Shown: positions 22,051-32,064 of the stretch, one piece after another
Numbering within the stretch: position 1 is the first letter of the stretch
How the letters are laid out: each line of letters begins with the position of its first letter
Origin: Liolophura sinensis
Taxonomy: Eukaryota; Mollusca; Polyplacophora; Chitonida; Chitonidae
Length of the DNA: 64,000 bases
Direction: 5' to 3'
Assembly: GCF_032854445.1 (NCBI RefSeq)
Contig: NC_088300.1
Coordinates: 76,375,966 to 76,439,965 of the forward strand
Position numbers and translations under genes: made by a program
Notes under the pieces: generated by a model
The model's input: only the letters and a program-made list of their open reading frames with translations
Database searches by the model: none
What the model was told of the DNA's origin: nothing

Positions 22051-23110
22051 AAGGATCATTGAAAACAAGACGTATATTTAATTTGTCACTTACATTACAC
22101 TGTACTGTGGCTAATTGCGACCACTACACCTTTACCGCTATTTTATAGCTTACATAGGCTAAACTACACGGTGGATATATGTCACCAACTACTACACGTA
22201 CACAGCGGTAAAATACAGCTACTTACTACATGCACTGGAATACACAGTGAATATGTTACTATATTCTAAACTCTTTATAACTTTAACACTGCTCCATTTA
22301 TACACGGGAATACAAGCCGCTACATAATGCCTGTGTTCAACAATATTGTACAGTACTCCTATATCAGTACAATTGGAACTGCTGAAGTCAGTCCAAAACA
22401 AAATATACATACAACCCACCTCAGAATCAACCGGTTCCCCAGTGCAATACCGCCAGGTCTTCCAACCACGCCTTTACTCAAGACAAGACCACGAGCACTC
22501 TGACCACACCCTGCATGCAAGAACCTGGTCAGCGCTGGATCAGTCCACCAACCCGTCCAACTGAGGATACCGATGGGTGCGGCATATCACTGACTATAAG
22601 GGCCAGGTAAAGAGATGCATGCTGTTACCCCTCATAAACCACTTGAGGCATTTGCATCACAGTCACACTAGTCCCCAAGCTGACCACAACACAAGGAGAG
22701 TTAGTACTGGATACCTCACACCATACAATCAAAATTTAGTGTAACAATGTCATGGTAATGGGTAATAGTACTATATATAAATATAAGCGTCAAGTCCGAC
22801 ATTCCTATACCATTCGTAGTCCGTAAAGGGCGTTCCAAGTTGATAATCGCAAGATCCATTTCCACAACAACGTTTAACACTAACTCCCGAAGACAAGGGT
22901 TTGTAAGAAATTATACAAATAAGAAATAAAGCCGGTAACACACAAGAGAGAAGTGGTCATCAGTTTTCAATGATGCCGGGCAGACAATGAATATTCCAGG
23001 CATGAATTCCATATCAAAGTTCAAATTCATAGTCCGTGAATGAGTTCCATGTCAAATAACAGCTAAACAGGTATGACATGAAAGTGGCGAATGGTGGAGC
23101 AATAAAGCAC
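22051..23110. other. No gene seen, one dispersed repeat
   Basis: The segment 22838-22885 (TTGATAATCGCAAGATCCAT, then CCACAACAACGTTTAACAC) is related to 28588-28636. Nothing else can be recognised. Confidence 0.5.
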
Positions 23111-23580
23111 TTACTCGTCTGCGGGCTTGTCCCGGACGAACAGAGTGCTTGGGCAGGCTGGCTGGGTTGGCCTTTTTGATAAGGGTCTGGTCCAAAGCTG
23201 ACCCAGTTGCTGCTTCACTTCCTTCCCCGCCTCCCCAGGTAGTGGTGCTTTGCGGGCAAGGCGCATGAAATTGATAAGCACGGCTCCCTCTTTCAGGTAA
23301 CGGGTACGGGTTTCATCCACGATGCTGACGGTCAGCTCTCGGTCCTGCAGCAATTAGGGTAGGGAGGTCTGGTTGGCCGAGAGCGGGCGTTGTTTGTTTA
23401 GGCCTGGAGCGTACGCTTTGCGCTGCGACTGTAGGATTTCGGGCAACACGCACCCCCACCCACAGCCACGGGGCGAGTTGAAGTTTGGTCACGGTCTCGC
23501 TGGGAGATGGCATACACACTTTCTTCTCGGCAGGCTCGACAGAAGCGGATCATTTCATAATGGCAGCGTCTTGGTCTCAC
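23111..23580 (-). pseudogene. Unidentified minus-strand ORF fragments near the right inverted repeat
   Basis: Three overlapping open frames lie here. The most protein-like is 23353-23111, with IVDETRTRYLKEGAVLINFMRLARK. I do not recognise the family. The position just inside the right inverted repeat and the GC-rich composition suggest a first gene of the Polinton-like block, broken by frameshifts. Confidence 0.3.
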
Positions 23581-23647
23581 GTTGCCGCATTATAGCCGTA
23601 GTAGCTTGCCACTTCTCCGCTACCTCATACCTCAATTTATCCCACCT

Positions 23648-23868
23648 GCGCGGACGTGAACGAAATTCACGCGCCATCAACGCGTTGTCACCAATTGGTC
23701 AGTTTTGGGGCGAGGGAGCTGCTCAACCCAACTTTACAAGCCGACGTTTCGCTCACTCGTTGCTCGTTCATGGGAAGAGGCCACGCGGATGTCAACGAAA
23801 TCCGAGCGGGGAAAATCCAACCCACCCATTGGTCCGTTTTGGCGCGACACATGTTACGACTCAAACTG
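23648..23868. repeat. Right inverted repeat of the Polinton-like block
   Basis: Inverted copy of 17552-17711, with about 60 extra nt in the middle. It holds two CCAAT-box modules (ACCAATTGGTCAGTTTTGGG and CCCATTGGTCCGTTTTGGCG) and a TATTATAAAG just outside, so it resembles a duplicated promoter unit as well as a terminal repeat. Confidence 0.65.
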
Positions 23869-25440
23869 TCTGTATTATAAAGAGATGGCTTGTTCGAAAT
23901 ACACGACAGTTTAGCCGCACAAAAAAGTAACCAAAACCAGCAGATTTTATTTTACAACAATTTATTAGCTTTAACAAAAACAGATAATAAGACTTATACA
24001 AATACTAAAGTACTTAAGTTTAACAAGAAAGGATAGCAGTATCTATACAAATACTAAAGTACTTACGGTGTCAAGTCCAAACCCACGCATATATTCCACA
24101 ATATATACCACACAGGCATAAATGCTCAGAGGCCAATTCACAAGAGGGAAAATCCACAGTATAACTGAGTGTGTGACGAAATATACACAAAATTCCACAG
24201 ACAGGGTCCGTGTACTAATAAGCACTGTGTACACAAGAGCACCAATCAAATATACAAGTTCGGACTGAACAAGTGCTCGGTGGAGATATAACAAAGCCAG
24301 AGGCTATAAAGACACCAAAATTCAGCACAAAAGGCGTACTAAAGTAATACACAGCGAAAGCATTCAAAACTCTCAATAATTCTCCGTTCTCTCTCTTTTG
24401 ACCTGCTTTCACAGGTCTTATATAGCCTGGTGGAATTGTCTAGAATAAGAAAATTCCTGAACACTTGATGTAAACAAACAAGCACCGAACTGAGCGCATT
24501 CTGGAATATTCTAAGGTAGAGGCAGAGAGCAGGCGCTGAACTCAGTGTAAACAGTGGCAAGCTAAATTTAGAAACCGACAGCAGTCGTGCACATAACACA
24601 CAGCTCAATATTAACTCTACAAGCCGACCAGAAAGGTCGGCTACCATACGATACCAAATAGCGCTGACTCAACGACACTCCCACCTTCCCATTTTTGTGT
24701 ACAAAATCGCCACAGTGAAAACCAGGGGGTGCTTAATTACATATTTACTAAAATAAGGACACTGCTTGTTATCTTTAGCTCGGACGACTTGTGCGCCCGA
24801 TCATCATGCTTTTTCAACTGTTTATGTACGCTATCAGCAAAGTTCGCTGCATACACGATACGCATTATCTAAACTCCATCGATACATAATCAAAAAGCAC
24901 GCCAAAGTGAACAACTGTTATCAGTCTACACTCATATGGCTTTCCCTATCTAATACACCATATTTTTCCTTATTAGACTATCCGTTTAAGAAATAATGAC
25001 ATGAAAAGGGGGCAAACTATATAACGTTTCGCGCTTACATTACATTACACGGGCATATATTTTTACTACGTTACACGGTGGGTGCCACTTTACTTGTGTA
25101 TTATTACATAACACGCTGAAACGAGGACCATGCCATTGCTGCCTCGCTACCTCGCCATGTGTTTCATAGGGGGTTTGGCAAGGCGAGATCATGGGGTTGC
25201 CTGGTAGTATGGAGCAAGGCGAGGTGAGGTAGCATGATTGATCCCTACACCTCATTATCTCGCCTTGTACTGAAAAGCCCGGGGTAGTGAAAGGTTTTAT
25301 CGGTTTCTATTTACGCCCGTGATGTAACTCATAAATGTGTGTTCGCCGGGATCAATAAAGCGTAACACCTATAGTATGCCTATGCACCTAGGCTCAGACG
25401 AATTAAAATGAAAATGAAACTGCCCTACGTTTTTTCCCGG
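23869..25440. other. No gene seen, short direct and inverted repeats
   Basis: The direct repeat TATACAAATACTAAAGTACT occurs at 23996 and 24044. The segment 25135-25266 is rich in GCCTCGCTACCTCGCC and its complement (AAGGCGAGGTGAGGTAGC, ATCTCGCCTTG), forming an imperfect inverted repeat. No convincing exon is seen. Confidence 0.45.
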
Positions 25441-25461
25441 AGGCGTATACATATAAGAAGG

Positions 25462-25469
25462 CATATATA
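25462..25469 (+). promoter_or_regulatory. Possible TATA box of the first NRRLW gene
   Basis: CATATATAATTT lies only about 12 nt before the ATG at 25479 but about 95 nt before the ATG at 25563. If it is used, translation would start at 25563, the Met that aligns with the start of the paralogue at 30976. Confidence 0.35.
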
Positions 25470-25478
25470 ATTTGCTGC

Positions 25479-26555
25479 ATGCGGCAGAAGAAAGTGAAGG
25501 AGTGGGCAGATTCACAGCGTGTCGTCTGGTATCGTAAAGCGGACAAGCAAGTGACCGCCATAATGGTTGACCTCAGACCATCAGAGATCTACTTTACGCA
25601 ACGTCAAATAAACAATCGATTTAAACAAGGAACACGACACGCGGGTTACTACATCGGACAAACTCTGGACGATTTGTGTACGGGCAGATGTACAGTGTCT
25701 GACATACCCACGATTAACGTGATGTGGGAGCAAGGTAAATGGTGGACGGCGGATAACAGGAGACTGTGGGTGTTCCGGCAGTACGAGAGACTGGGCGGAT
25801 GTACAACCATTCCCGTTATCAGGACGTATTGGATCGACCCACGAAAGAAAGATTCACCCAACGGCGGGACAAGTGTAGTTTTCAGTTATGGTCGATTACC
25901 TGGCGGCGTCTGGTACCGTGAAGCGGACAAGCAGTTGTCCGAACTCAAACAGACAACAAAATCATCAGACAGGCCGAGGCCTATTAGGTCTACAGAGGAT
26001 GTCTGGTCCAGTTTGTCCCATAACTCCGCAAGTGTCTTTGAGGATCAGATCAAAGAGCATGCCTTTCAGTACAGGGGGTTCGGGCGAAGTTTGGAGCCCA
26101 CGCAGCAGGGGCAGCTGACCACTTCTTATCCTGTTCAATTGGAGACGAAATTTTCACGATCGAACAATACTGTATACCTGAAACCAGACGATTTGAAATA
26201 CACTAAAAATCGAATCAAACGATCGTTGGAAGGCCCACATGGTCGAACCTCCTTGTTGTCATTCTGTAACATGATGCTGGAAGGTTTGGTGTTACCGGAG
26301 GATGTAGCACCCGCTGAGGTGTATGACGTGTTCGACGATATGTGGGTGGTCAGTGGAAACAGACGGCTGTGGGCCTTCAAAAGAGCCGCAAATCTTGACC
26401 CAGACATTCTCATTCCCGCAACTCTCAGCAAGGACAAAACTGAGTTTCTGAAAAATGTGAGAGAAAATAACCAAGCTCACTTGTCCCTGATGGACATATT
26501 GACCATGGGTGACCATGTGATCGTCTCTAATGGGGACATTTCTCCCCAAGAGTAA
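25479..26555 (+). CDS. Intronless protein with two ParB/Srx-like NRRLW domains, copy 1
   Basis: A single open frame of 358 codons. Two diverged copies of one domain are visible. The first, around residues 32-118, starts LRPSEIYFTQRQI and ends GKWWTADNRRLWVFRQYERL; the second, around 238-325, starts LKPDDLKYTKNRI and ends DMWVVSGNRRLWAFKRA. The layout (a PxxI/FTQ strand, IP.I.V, then D/GNRRLW.F) resembles ParB/sulfiredoxin-like folds; that is inference. Met29 (25563) aligns with the Met of the paralogue at 30976 and may be the true start. The 28 residues before it include VVWYRKADKQ, a near copy of VWYREADKQ at about residue 145. The function is unknown. Confidence 0.65.
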   Translation: MRQKKVKEWADSQRVVWYRKADKQVTAIMVDLRPSEIYFTQRQINNRFKQGTRHAGYYIGQTLDDLCTGRCTVSDIPTINVMWEQGKWWTADNRRLWVFRQYERLGGCTTIPVIRTYWIDPRKKDSPNGGTSVVFSYGRLPGGVWYREADKQLSELKQTTKSSDRPRPIRSTEDVWSSLSHNSASVFEDQIKEHAFQYRGFGRSLEPTQQGQLTTSYPVQLETKFSRSNNTVYLKPDDLKYTKNRIKRSLEGPHGRTSLLSFCNMMLEGLVLPEDVAPAEVYDVFDDMWVVSGNRRLWAFKRAANLDPDILIPATLSKDKTEFLKNVRENNQAHLSLMDILTMGDHVIVSNGDISPQE

Positions 26556-27800
26556 TTTCATTGCAAAATTGGGAACGGTCCATGCGAATATTTCTTCAAA
26601 ATACCTACTCTAAATATTAGCCAACACAGATGTAGCTCTGTGGATGTCAACGCAGACTTCAATATTTTACATTTGTTGTATATTATCGTTTTTTGGCACC
26701 ATGCACAACTTAAACAATATAAATATTATCTTTTTTGGCATGTTGTAGGTATATATTGCTAAAAATATATTAATAGCATATTTAAAAAAAACCCGGCTGG
26801 AACCTAGCTTTGGGCTCTATATAGCCTTCACAAAGAGTAAGTTCATGAAAGAGTTTGTACTTTCAACTACACGTGTGATAAACATTTCGGTGAATAAGAT
26901 AGTGTAAGTATCTATATACATATACATCTTAGTTGAACAGTGCATCATCCGGACTGCGTGAAAAGGTTGAACACCACAACTCGCAAGTTGTAAGCGCACA
27001 ATAGATATATTTTCAAACTGTAAAGTTATTTTGACTAGAAAACTCTACACGTATGAAGTTAGTGTCACAATACCTTAGTTATCTGTATATGTATTGGATG
27101 TTCGACGATGTATTATTTTATCTAATCACACTTATTTACATCATAGAATGCTCGTTATTTCATGAAACTGCATTTTGGGTGAGTTTAATACCAAACACTT
27201 CGCTATATGTTCACATTTTTATATGTACATCTGGTACTCTAATATTCCACTTATATGATGACAAACTTGTAATCTTTACGGGCAGAGGAAACTGGACTTA
27301 GGCTGGAGAAAATCTCCAGGTACCTGACAATTACATATAGGTCTCCTGGCATAAAACCTCAGCTCAAACACAATGAGAAATGCCTATGTATGACATACAT
27401 AGTTCATCTGACAGCAACCTGCGGATGGTCGTTGGTTTCCCCATGCTCTGCCCGGATTCCTCCCACCATAATGCTGGCTGCCGTCGTAATACGTGAAATA
27501 TCTTGAGTACGGCGTAAAGTACCAATCACATATATTTTCTTGCACGTTGTCAACCATTTGTCAGAACTGGAACCGATAATAAGATAAGGAAACCGATAAG
27601 GATTGTGCAGAAGTGAACTAGCTTGACGTTCGTCAAGTTTCGCGTTTTATTATGTTTACTTACTAAACAGACTGTAATTATGTGTACGGTGCCCCTCTTT
27701 AAGGGCAAGGATTAGACATGCACTTGTGGAAATTCCCAGTTAGACCAGAGTTACAACTACCTGCAACCTCTGCGAATCGCCACAATCAACAGAGGCCAAT
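26556..27800. other. 3' flank, no gene; degenerate SINE pieces
   Basis: AT-rich 3' flank of the first NRRLW gene. Weak SINE-like sequence in reverse orientation lies at about 27215-27300 and a clear plus-oriented SINE piece at 27420-27530. No exon signal is seen. Confidence 0.45.
27420..27530 (+). mobile_element. SINE fragment (main family)
   Basis: GCGGATGGTCGTTGGTTTCC, TTCCTCCCACCATAATGCTG, GCCGTCGTAATACGTGAAAT and TTGAGTACGGCGTAAAGTAC. It is the core and 3' end without a head and without a long A-rich tail. Confidence 0.8.
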
Positions 27801-27994
27801 TTGGCCTCGTCAGTCTGGTGGACACGCTAACACCAATGACAGGATCAGCTGGCTTACACGATGACACCTATGGCTGGTATCGACTGTCATCCTGTCAAAT
27901 GTATTTTTCATACTTACACACCTTTTCACCTTGTAGATCGATTTTAGTTTCATCTCATGGCAAAGTGTATACAGACTGAAGAAATCAATTGTTG

Positions 27995-28560
27995 TACCCT
28001 TGTACCAGTTGACATGACACCAGGCACAGTCGCACAAGGATGCAGTTTTATCAGTACATAACTCTCGACACCAGACATGAACCAGACACAGTCGCACACC
28101 ACACAAGGCGACAGACGCATCGGTACGACACGAGACATGACACCAGATATAGTCGCACAGCGCACTACACGGCAGGCGTATCAGTGCATATCTCACCACA
28201 CCAGACATGACACCAGACACAGTCGTACAGCACACAAGGCGGTAGGTTTATTAGTACATAACACCCGACAGCACACATGACACCAGACACAGTCGCACAG
28301 CACACAAGGCGGCAGGCGCATCGGTACATAACTCACGACAACACACGACACCAGACACAGTCGCACAGCACACAAGGCGGCAGGCGCATCGGGTACATAA
28401 CTCACGACACCGGACATGACACCAGACACAGCCGAACACTGTGGCAGGTATATCATTGCATAACTTTCGACACCAGACATGACACCAGACACAGTCGCAC
28501 AGCATAAAAGGCGACAGGCGCATCGGTACATAGCTCACAACAACAGACATGACACCAACC
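27995..28560. repeat. Minisatellite, about 68-71 bp unit, block 1
   Basis: The unit contains GACACCAGACACAGTCGCAC, AGCACACAAGGCGGCAGGCG and CATCGGTACATAACTCACGA. Starts at about 28281, 28349 and 28420 show spacings of 68 and 71. About eight copies are present. Several apparent ORFs on both strands are by-products of the repeat. Confidence 0.85.
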
Positions 28561-28690
28561 GTCAGCCAAGATGGATTGATCCAGGTCAATAATCGCAAGG
28601 TCAATTTCCAAAACAACGTTTAACACAAACTACCAAAGAAATAAGAAAGTGTATGAAGAAGGAAAATAAGACGGAATTCAACACGATGGA
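28561..28690. repeat. Dispersed repeat shared with 22.8 kb
   Basis: TCAATAATCGCAAGGTCAAT and AAAACAACGTTTAACACAAA match the 22838-22885 segment. It sits between the first minisatellite block and the SINE. Confidence 0.5.
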
Positions 28691-28965
28691 TACACAGTCC
28701 CTAGCCGCAGATTCTGAAGGCTCTGTCCATATTTACTTACAAAAGAATTATACTCATCGTAAAACGTAAGAGTGAAGGCGTTTGATGGAATAATCTTGAC
28801 ACACTAGTTTTCGCAGTCATAACTTGTGAAGTTGGTTGAAATCGTTACGCAACTCTCAGGGCTTAACAAACGCTACAAGGCCAGATATGTAGACGTCAAA
28901 AGCAAGAACCTTTCGGTATACTGTTGTTAAAGTAAGGATAATTTACAATGTCAAAATGTGTAAGG

Positions 28966-28991
28966 CGGCGGGGGGGGGGGGGGGGGGGGGA
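28966..28991. repeat. Poly-G tract
   Basis: About 20 uninterrupted G residues directly before a SINE. The exact length may be unreliable in assembly. Confidence 0.8.
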
Positions 28992-28995
28992 GGGG

Positions 28996-29212
28996 CGCCT
29001 CCGTGGCTCAGTTGGTTTAGCGCGCTAGCGCAGCGTAATGACCTAGGAGCCTCTCACCAATGCGGCCGCACGTGGGAAGGTCTGTCAGCAACCTGCAGAT
29101 GGTCGTGGGTTTCCCTCGAGCTGTTCCCGATTTCCTCCCACCATAATGCTGGCCGCCGTCGCATAAGTAAACACCAATCAAATAAATAAATAAATCAATA
29201 AATCAAATCAAT
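28996..29212 (+). mobile_element. SINE with tRNA-like head (main family)
   Basis: The head is GCCTCCGTGGCTCAGTTGGT followed by TTAGCGCGCTAGCGC (an A-box-like tRNA start). The core is GTGGGAAGGTCTGTCAGCAA, then CCTGC.GATGGTCGTGGG, TCCCACCATAATGCTGGCCG and an (AAAT)n tail. The B-box part is deleted compared with the copy at 45.8 kb. Confidence 0.85.
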
Positions 29213-29317
29213 GTCAAAATTAGAACTATCCTTCTTGTCTGGATAGTTCTGTGAGAGAGGAAACCGTTCTGGTCTTTGTACAAATATAGGTCCAGATAAG
29301 ATGTACCATCGGGACAC

Positions 29318-29865
29318 AGTCTCGTGCTTCACAAGTTAGCAGGCGTATCAGTACATCACTTACGACACCAGACAGGACACCTGACAGTCTCACACAACAC
29401 ACAGGTTAGCGGCGAATCATTACGTAACTCACGCCATCAGACATGCCACCTGACATAGATATACATTACACAAGGCGGCAGATATATCAGTACATAACTC
29501 ATGACACCAAACATGGCACCTGACACAGTAGCACAGCACACAGGAGAGTCAACATATTACTACATAACTTACGACACCAGACAAGGCACCTGGCGCCATC
29601 AGTCGCACACTACACAAGGCAGCAGGCGTAAACCAGGCGTATAAGTACAAAACTCACGACACCACACAGGACACCTGGCACTGTCACACAGCACACAAGT
29701 TAGCGGGTGAATCAGCACGCAATTCACGCCACCAGACATGACACCCGACACATCACACAATGAGCCGGGTGTATCAGTACGTAACTCACGAGACCAGACA
29801 AGACACCTGACCTAGTCATACAGCACACAAGGCGGGAGACATGTCAGTACATTACAAAAGACTGC
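29318..29865. repeat. Minisatellite, block 2, diverged
   Basis: A continuation of the 28-kb repeat with lower identity: CAGTACATCACTTACGACAC, CAGACAGGACACCTGACA and similar units recur about seven times. The two blocks appear to be one array split by the segment 28561-29317, which contains a SINE and other DNA. Confidence 0.7.
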
Positions 29866-30975
29866 AGTGTGGAGAGGACAACTGGTGCAGACTCGACAGT
29901 GTCACAGATGAATGATTTACCTTCACGGACTTTACACGTCTAAAACAAAAAAGCCTACAAAGGCGGTGGCAGTATAACGACACATGTATAAATGTATACT
30001 GGCCTACGTCCAGTAATCTACGGATGTTATCAGAATGAACTGTCCTGTCACGATGACAATGTTAATGGTGTTCAAATGTTAGATTAAAGGATTTTATTTT
30101 TAATTATTTAGACATTTTCCCGCAGAATAATGTATGTGACTTTTGATCGTCGTTATCATATATAATCGGTATTATTAGATGGGTAGTGGCCACATAAATA
30201 TCAGTGTACAGCCGTGCAGAGCTATCACATACAGTTCATACTGAAAGGTGTTGTGATATATTATACTGATTAGTGAACAGGCCATAGATATCAGTACCAA
30301 GATTGTCCCTCGCACTTACAAACCGGCCTGATGTTAGGGCGATTGTACGTGGGTTACGGCATTTTATCACACACTGAACATGGTACACGTGATCTGCTTT
30401 ACACAAACATCTCGACTGGCTTATGTAACGCACTGTATATAGCATAGAATACAACGCAAGGTCAACGTCCTTGCTGTAGAATGTAGTGTGTAGGCCGACT
30501 CGGTAGACATTCAAGCTATTTATTAGCGCATGCAATACAAATAACTAGGCTAAATAATGTAAATGTCACTGTGATAGGCACTGGGGAGGGCTTACACACC
30601 TTCACTTCTCGCATATAGCCTTCAACAAGGGCCAATTTCAACATGCTACTTATCTACACGGTTACTTTCACTTTCAACATGAGCACATGCGCAGTACTAG
30701 GGCATACAAAAATTTCCGGAACCTTCTGTAAGCAAGTGGATATTGCTTGTATTATCAACATTACCGACTTCAACAGGGCGAGACCTATCTAAACGCTTGT
30801 CATATTCTCGTGAAATGATACAGGTGTATTTGTGCTTAGCTATGAGTTTGGAATAGATAAACATACCTCTATGACAGTTAGCCGATGTGACCTATTGTCT
30901 GGCCGTGCGTTATTGGTGAACTGGATGTCACTTCAATCCCCTCGAATATAGGCCCATCTAACCCTGATCACCGCA
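29866..30975. other. 5' flank of the second NRRLW gene
   Basis: No exon is recognised. A 26-nt segment at 30276-30301 (starting AACAGGCCATAGATATCAGT) recurs exactly at 32482-32507, on the other side of the gene. Confidence 0.5.
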
Positions 30976-32064
30976 ATGCAACACCTCAGGCCGTCTGACA
31001 TCTTTTTTACACAACGTTGTGTAAGTAATCATTTTAAGAAAGGGACAGCGCATAGTGGTTATTCCATTGGCCTAACTCTGGACGATTTGTGTACGGGCAG
31101 ATGTACAGTGTCTGACATACCCACGATTAACGTAATGTGGGAGCATGGTAAATGGTGGACAGCGGATAACAGGAGACTGTGGGTGTTCCGGCAGTACGAG
31201 AGACTGGGCGGATGTACAACCATTCCCGTTATCAGGACGTACTGGATCGACCCACGAAAGAAATCCACAATGAATGGAGGTGAAAGTGTTGAGATTCGCA
31301 ACAATTTTCCAGGTGGTACATGGTGGACAGAGCTGAGTGGCTCTCTATCCACAGCCAATAGGACACCCATGCTATTTGGTATAGAGGACAAACTGGCCAA
31401 TTTGTCTTTGAGGAACAACCAGGATTTAAGAGATGCAAGTTCTGTGACGAGAATCAGAAGTACATCGCCATGCATGTCAACTGATGACGAGTTGTTCGGG
31501 TTATTACGGAGCAAGACCAGCCTTCAACCTCGGTCCTTCGCTATGGGACAGGCAAGCACTGGTTGGACGAGGGACACAACTGAGCAGACAGGAGTTCTTA
31601 CTCTGCAGCCAGCACCCGCGAGCACCCGCTTGATCCGGCCAGAGATGAACAGAATTTCAGCTGCTGTCAGCCGGCCTCCATCATTTTCAATTCTTGAACC
31701 TGAAAAAGTAAAGTTTACCAAGAGACAGATTAGTTTGAGTATGGATGGTCGCTTCCCCTCTGCCCCGAGCTCTGTGTACAAGCTGTGGATGAACCTGGTG
31801 GATGGGGCAGTGATTCCGGAATACATCCCACCAATAGACGTCTACCAGATGGACGGGAACTACTGGGTGGTGTCCGGCAATAAGCGGCTATGGGCCTTCA
31901 GACAGGCGGCCAACATGTTACCTGGCCTCCTGATACAGGCCCAGGTGCACACGGGTGACCAGAGGGAATTCCTGCGAAGGGTGAACGAGAACAACCAGTC
32001 GTACCAGTCTTTAGAAGATGTGCTATCTAATGGAGATGATGTGGACATTGTGGACGTGGCATAG
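30976..32064 (+). CDS. Intronless protein with two ParB/Srx-like NRRLW domains, copy 2
   Basis: A single open frame of 362 codons, paralogous to the gene at 25.5 kb. The first domain begins at the initiator Met (MQHLRPSDIFFTQR) and ends WWTADNRRLWVFRQYERL. The second, in the last third, begins EPEKVKFTKRQI and ends NYWVVSGNKRLWAFRQA; the Arg of NRRLW is Lys here. The linker is Ser/Thr-rich and differs from copy 1. The segment 31074-31263 differs from copy 1 by only about four bases while the flanks are strongly diverged. The missing introns suggest either a single-exon family or retrocopies. The function is unknown. Confidence 0.65.
   Translation: MQHLRPSDIFFTQRCVSNHFKKGTAHSGYSIGLTLDDLCTGRCTVSDIPTINVMWEHGKWWTADNRRLWVFRQYERLGGCTTIPVIRTYWIDPRKKSTMNGGESVEIRNNFPGGTWWTELSGSLSTANRTPMLFGIEDKLANLSLRNNQDLRDASSVTRIRSTSPCMSTDDELFGLLRSKTSLQPRSFAMGQASTGWTRDTTEQTGVLTLQPAPASTRLIRPEMNRISAAVSRPPSFSILEPEKVKFTKRQISLSMDGRFPSAPSSVYKLWMNLVDGAVIPEYIPPIDVYQMDGNYWVVSGNKRLWAFRQAANMLPGLLIQAQVHTGDQREFLRRVNENNQSYQSLEDVLSNGDDVDIVDVA

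Noticed and set aside
27810-28616. Overlapping ORFs on both strands at 27.8-28.6 kb
   Set aside because: They follow the 68-71-bp tandem unit and show only repeated Cys/Val-rich peptides.
28996-29050. Functional tRNA gene at the SINE head
   Set aside because: The head lacks an intact B-box region and runs straight into the SINE core.
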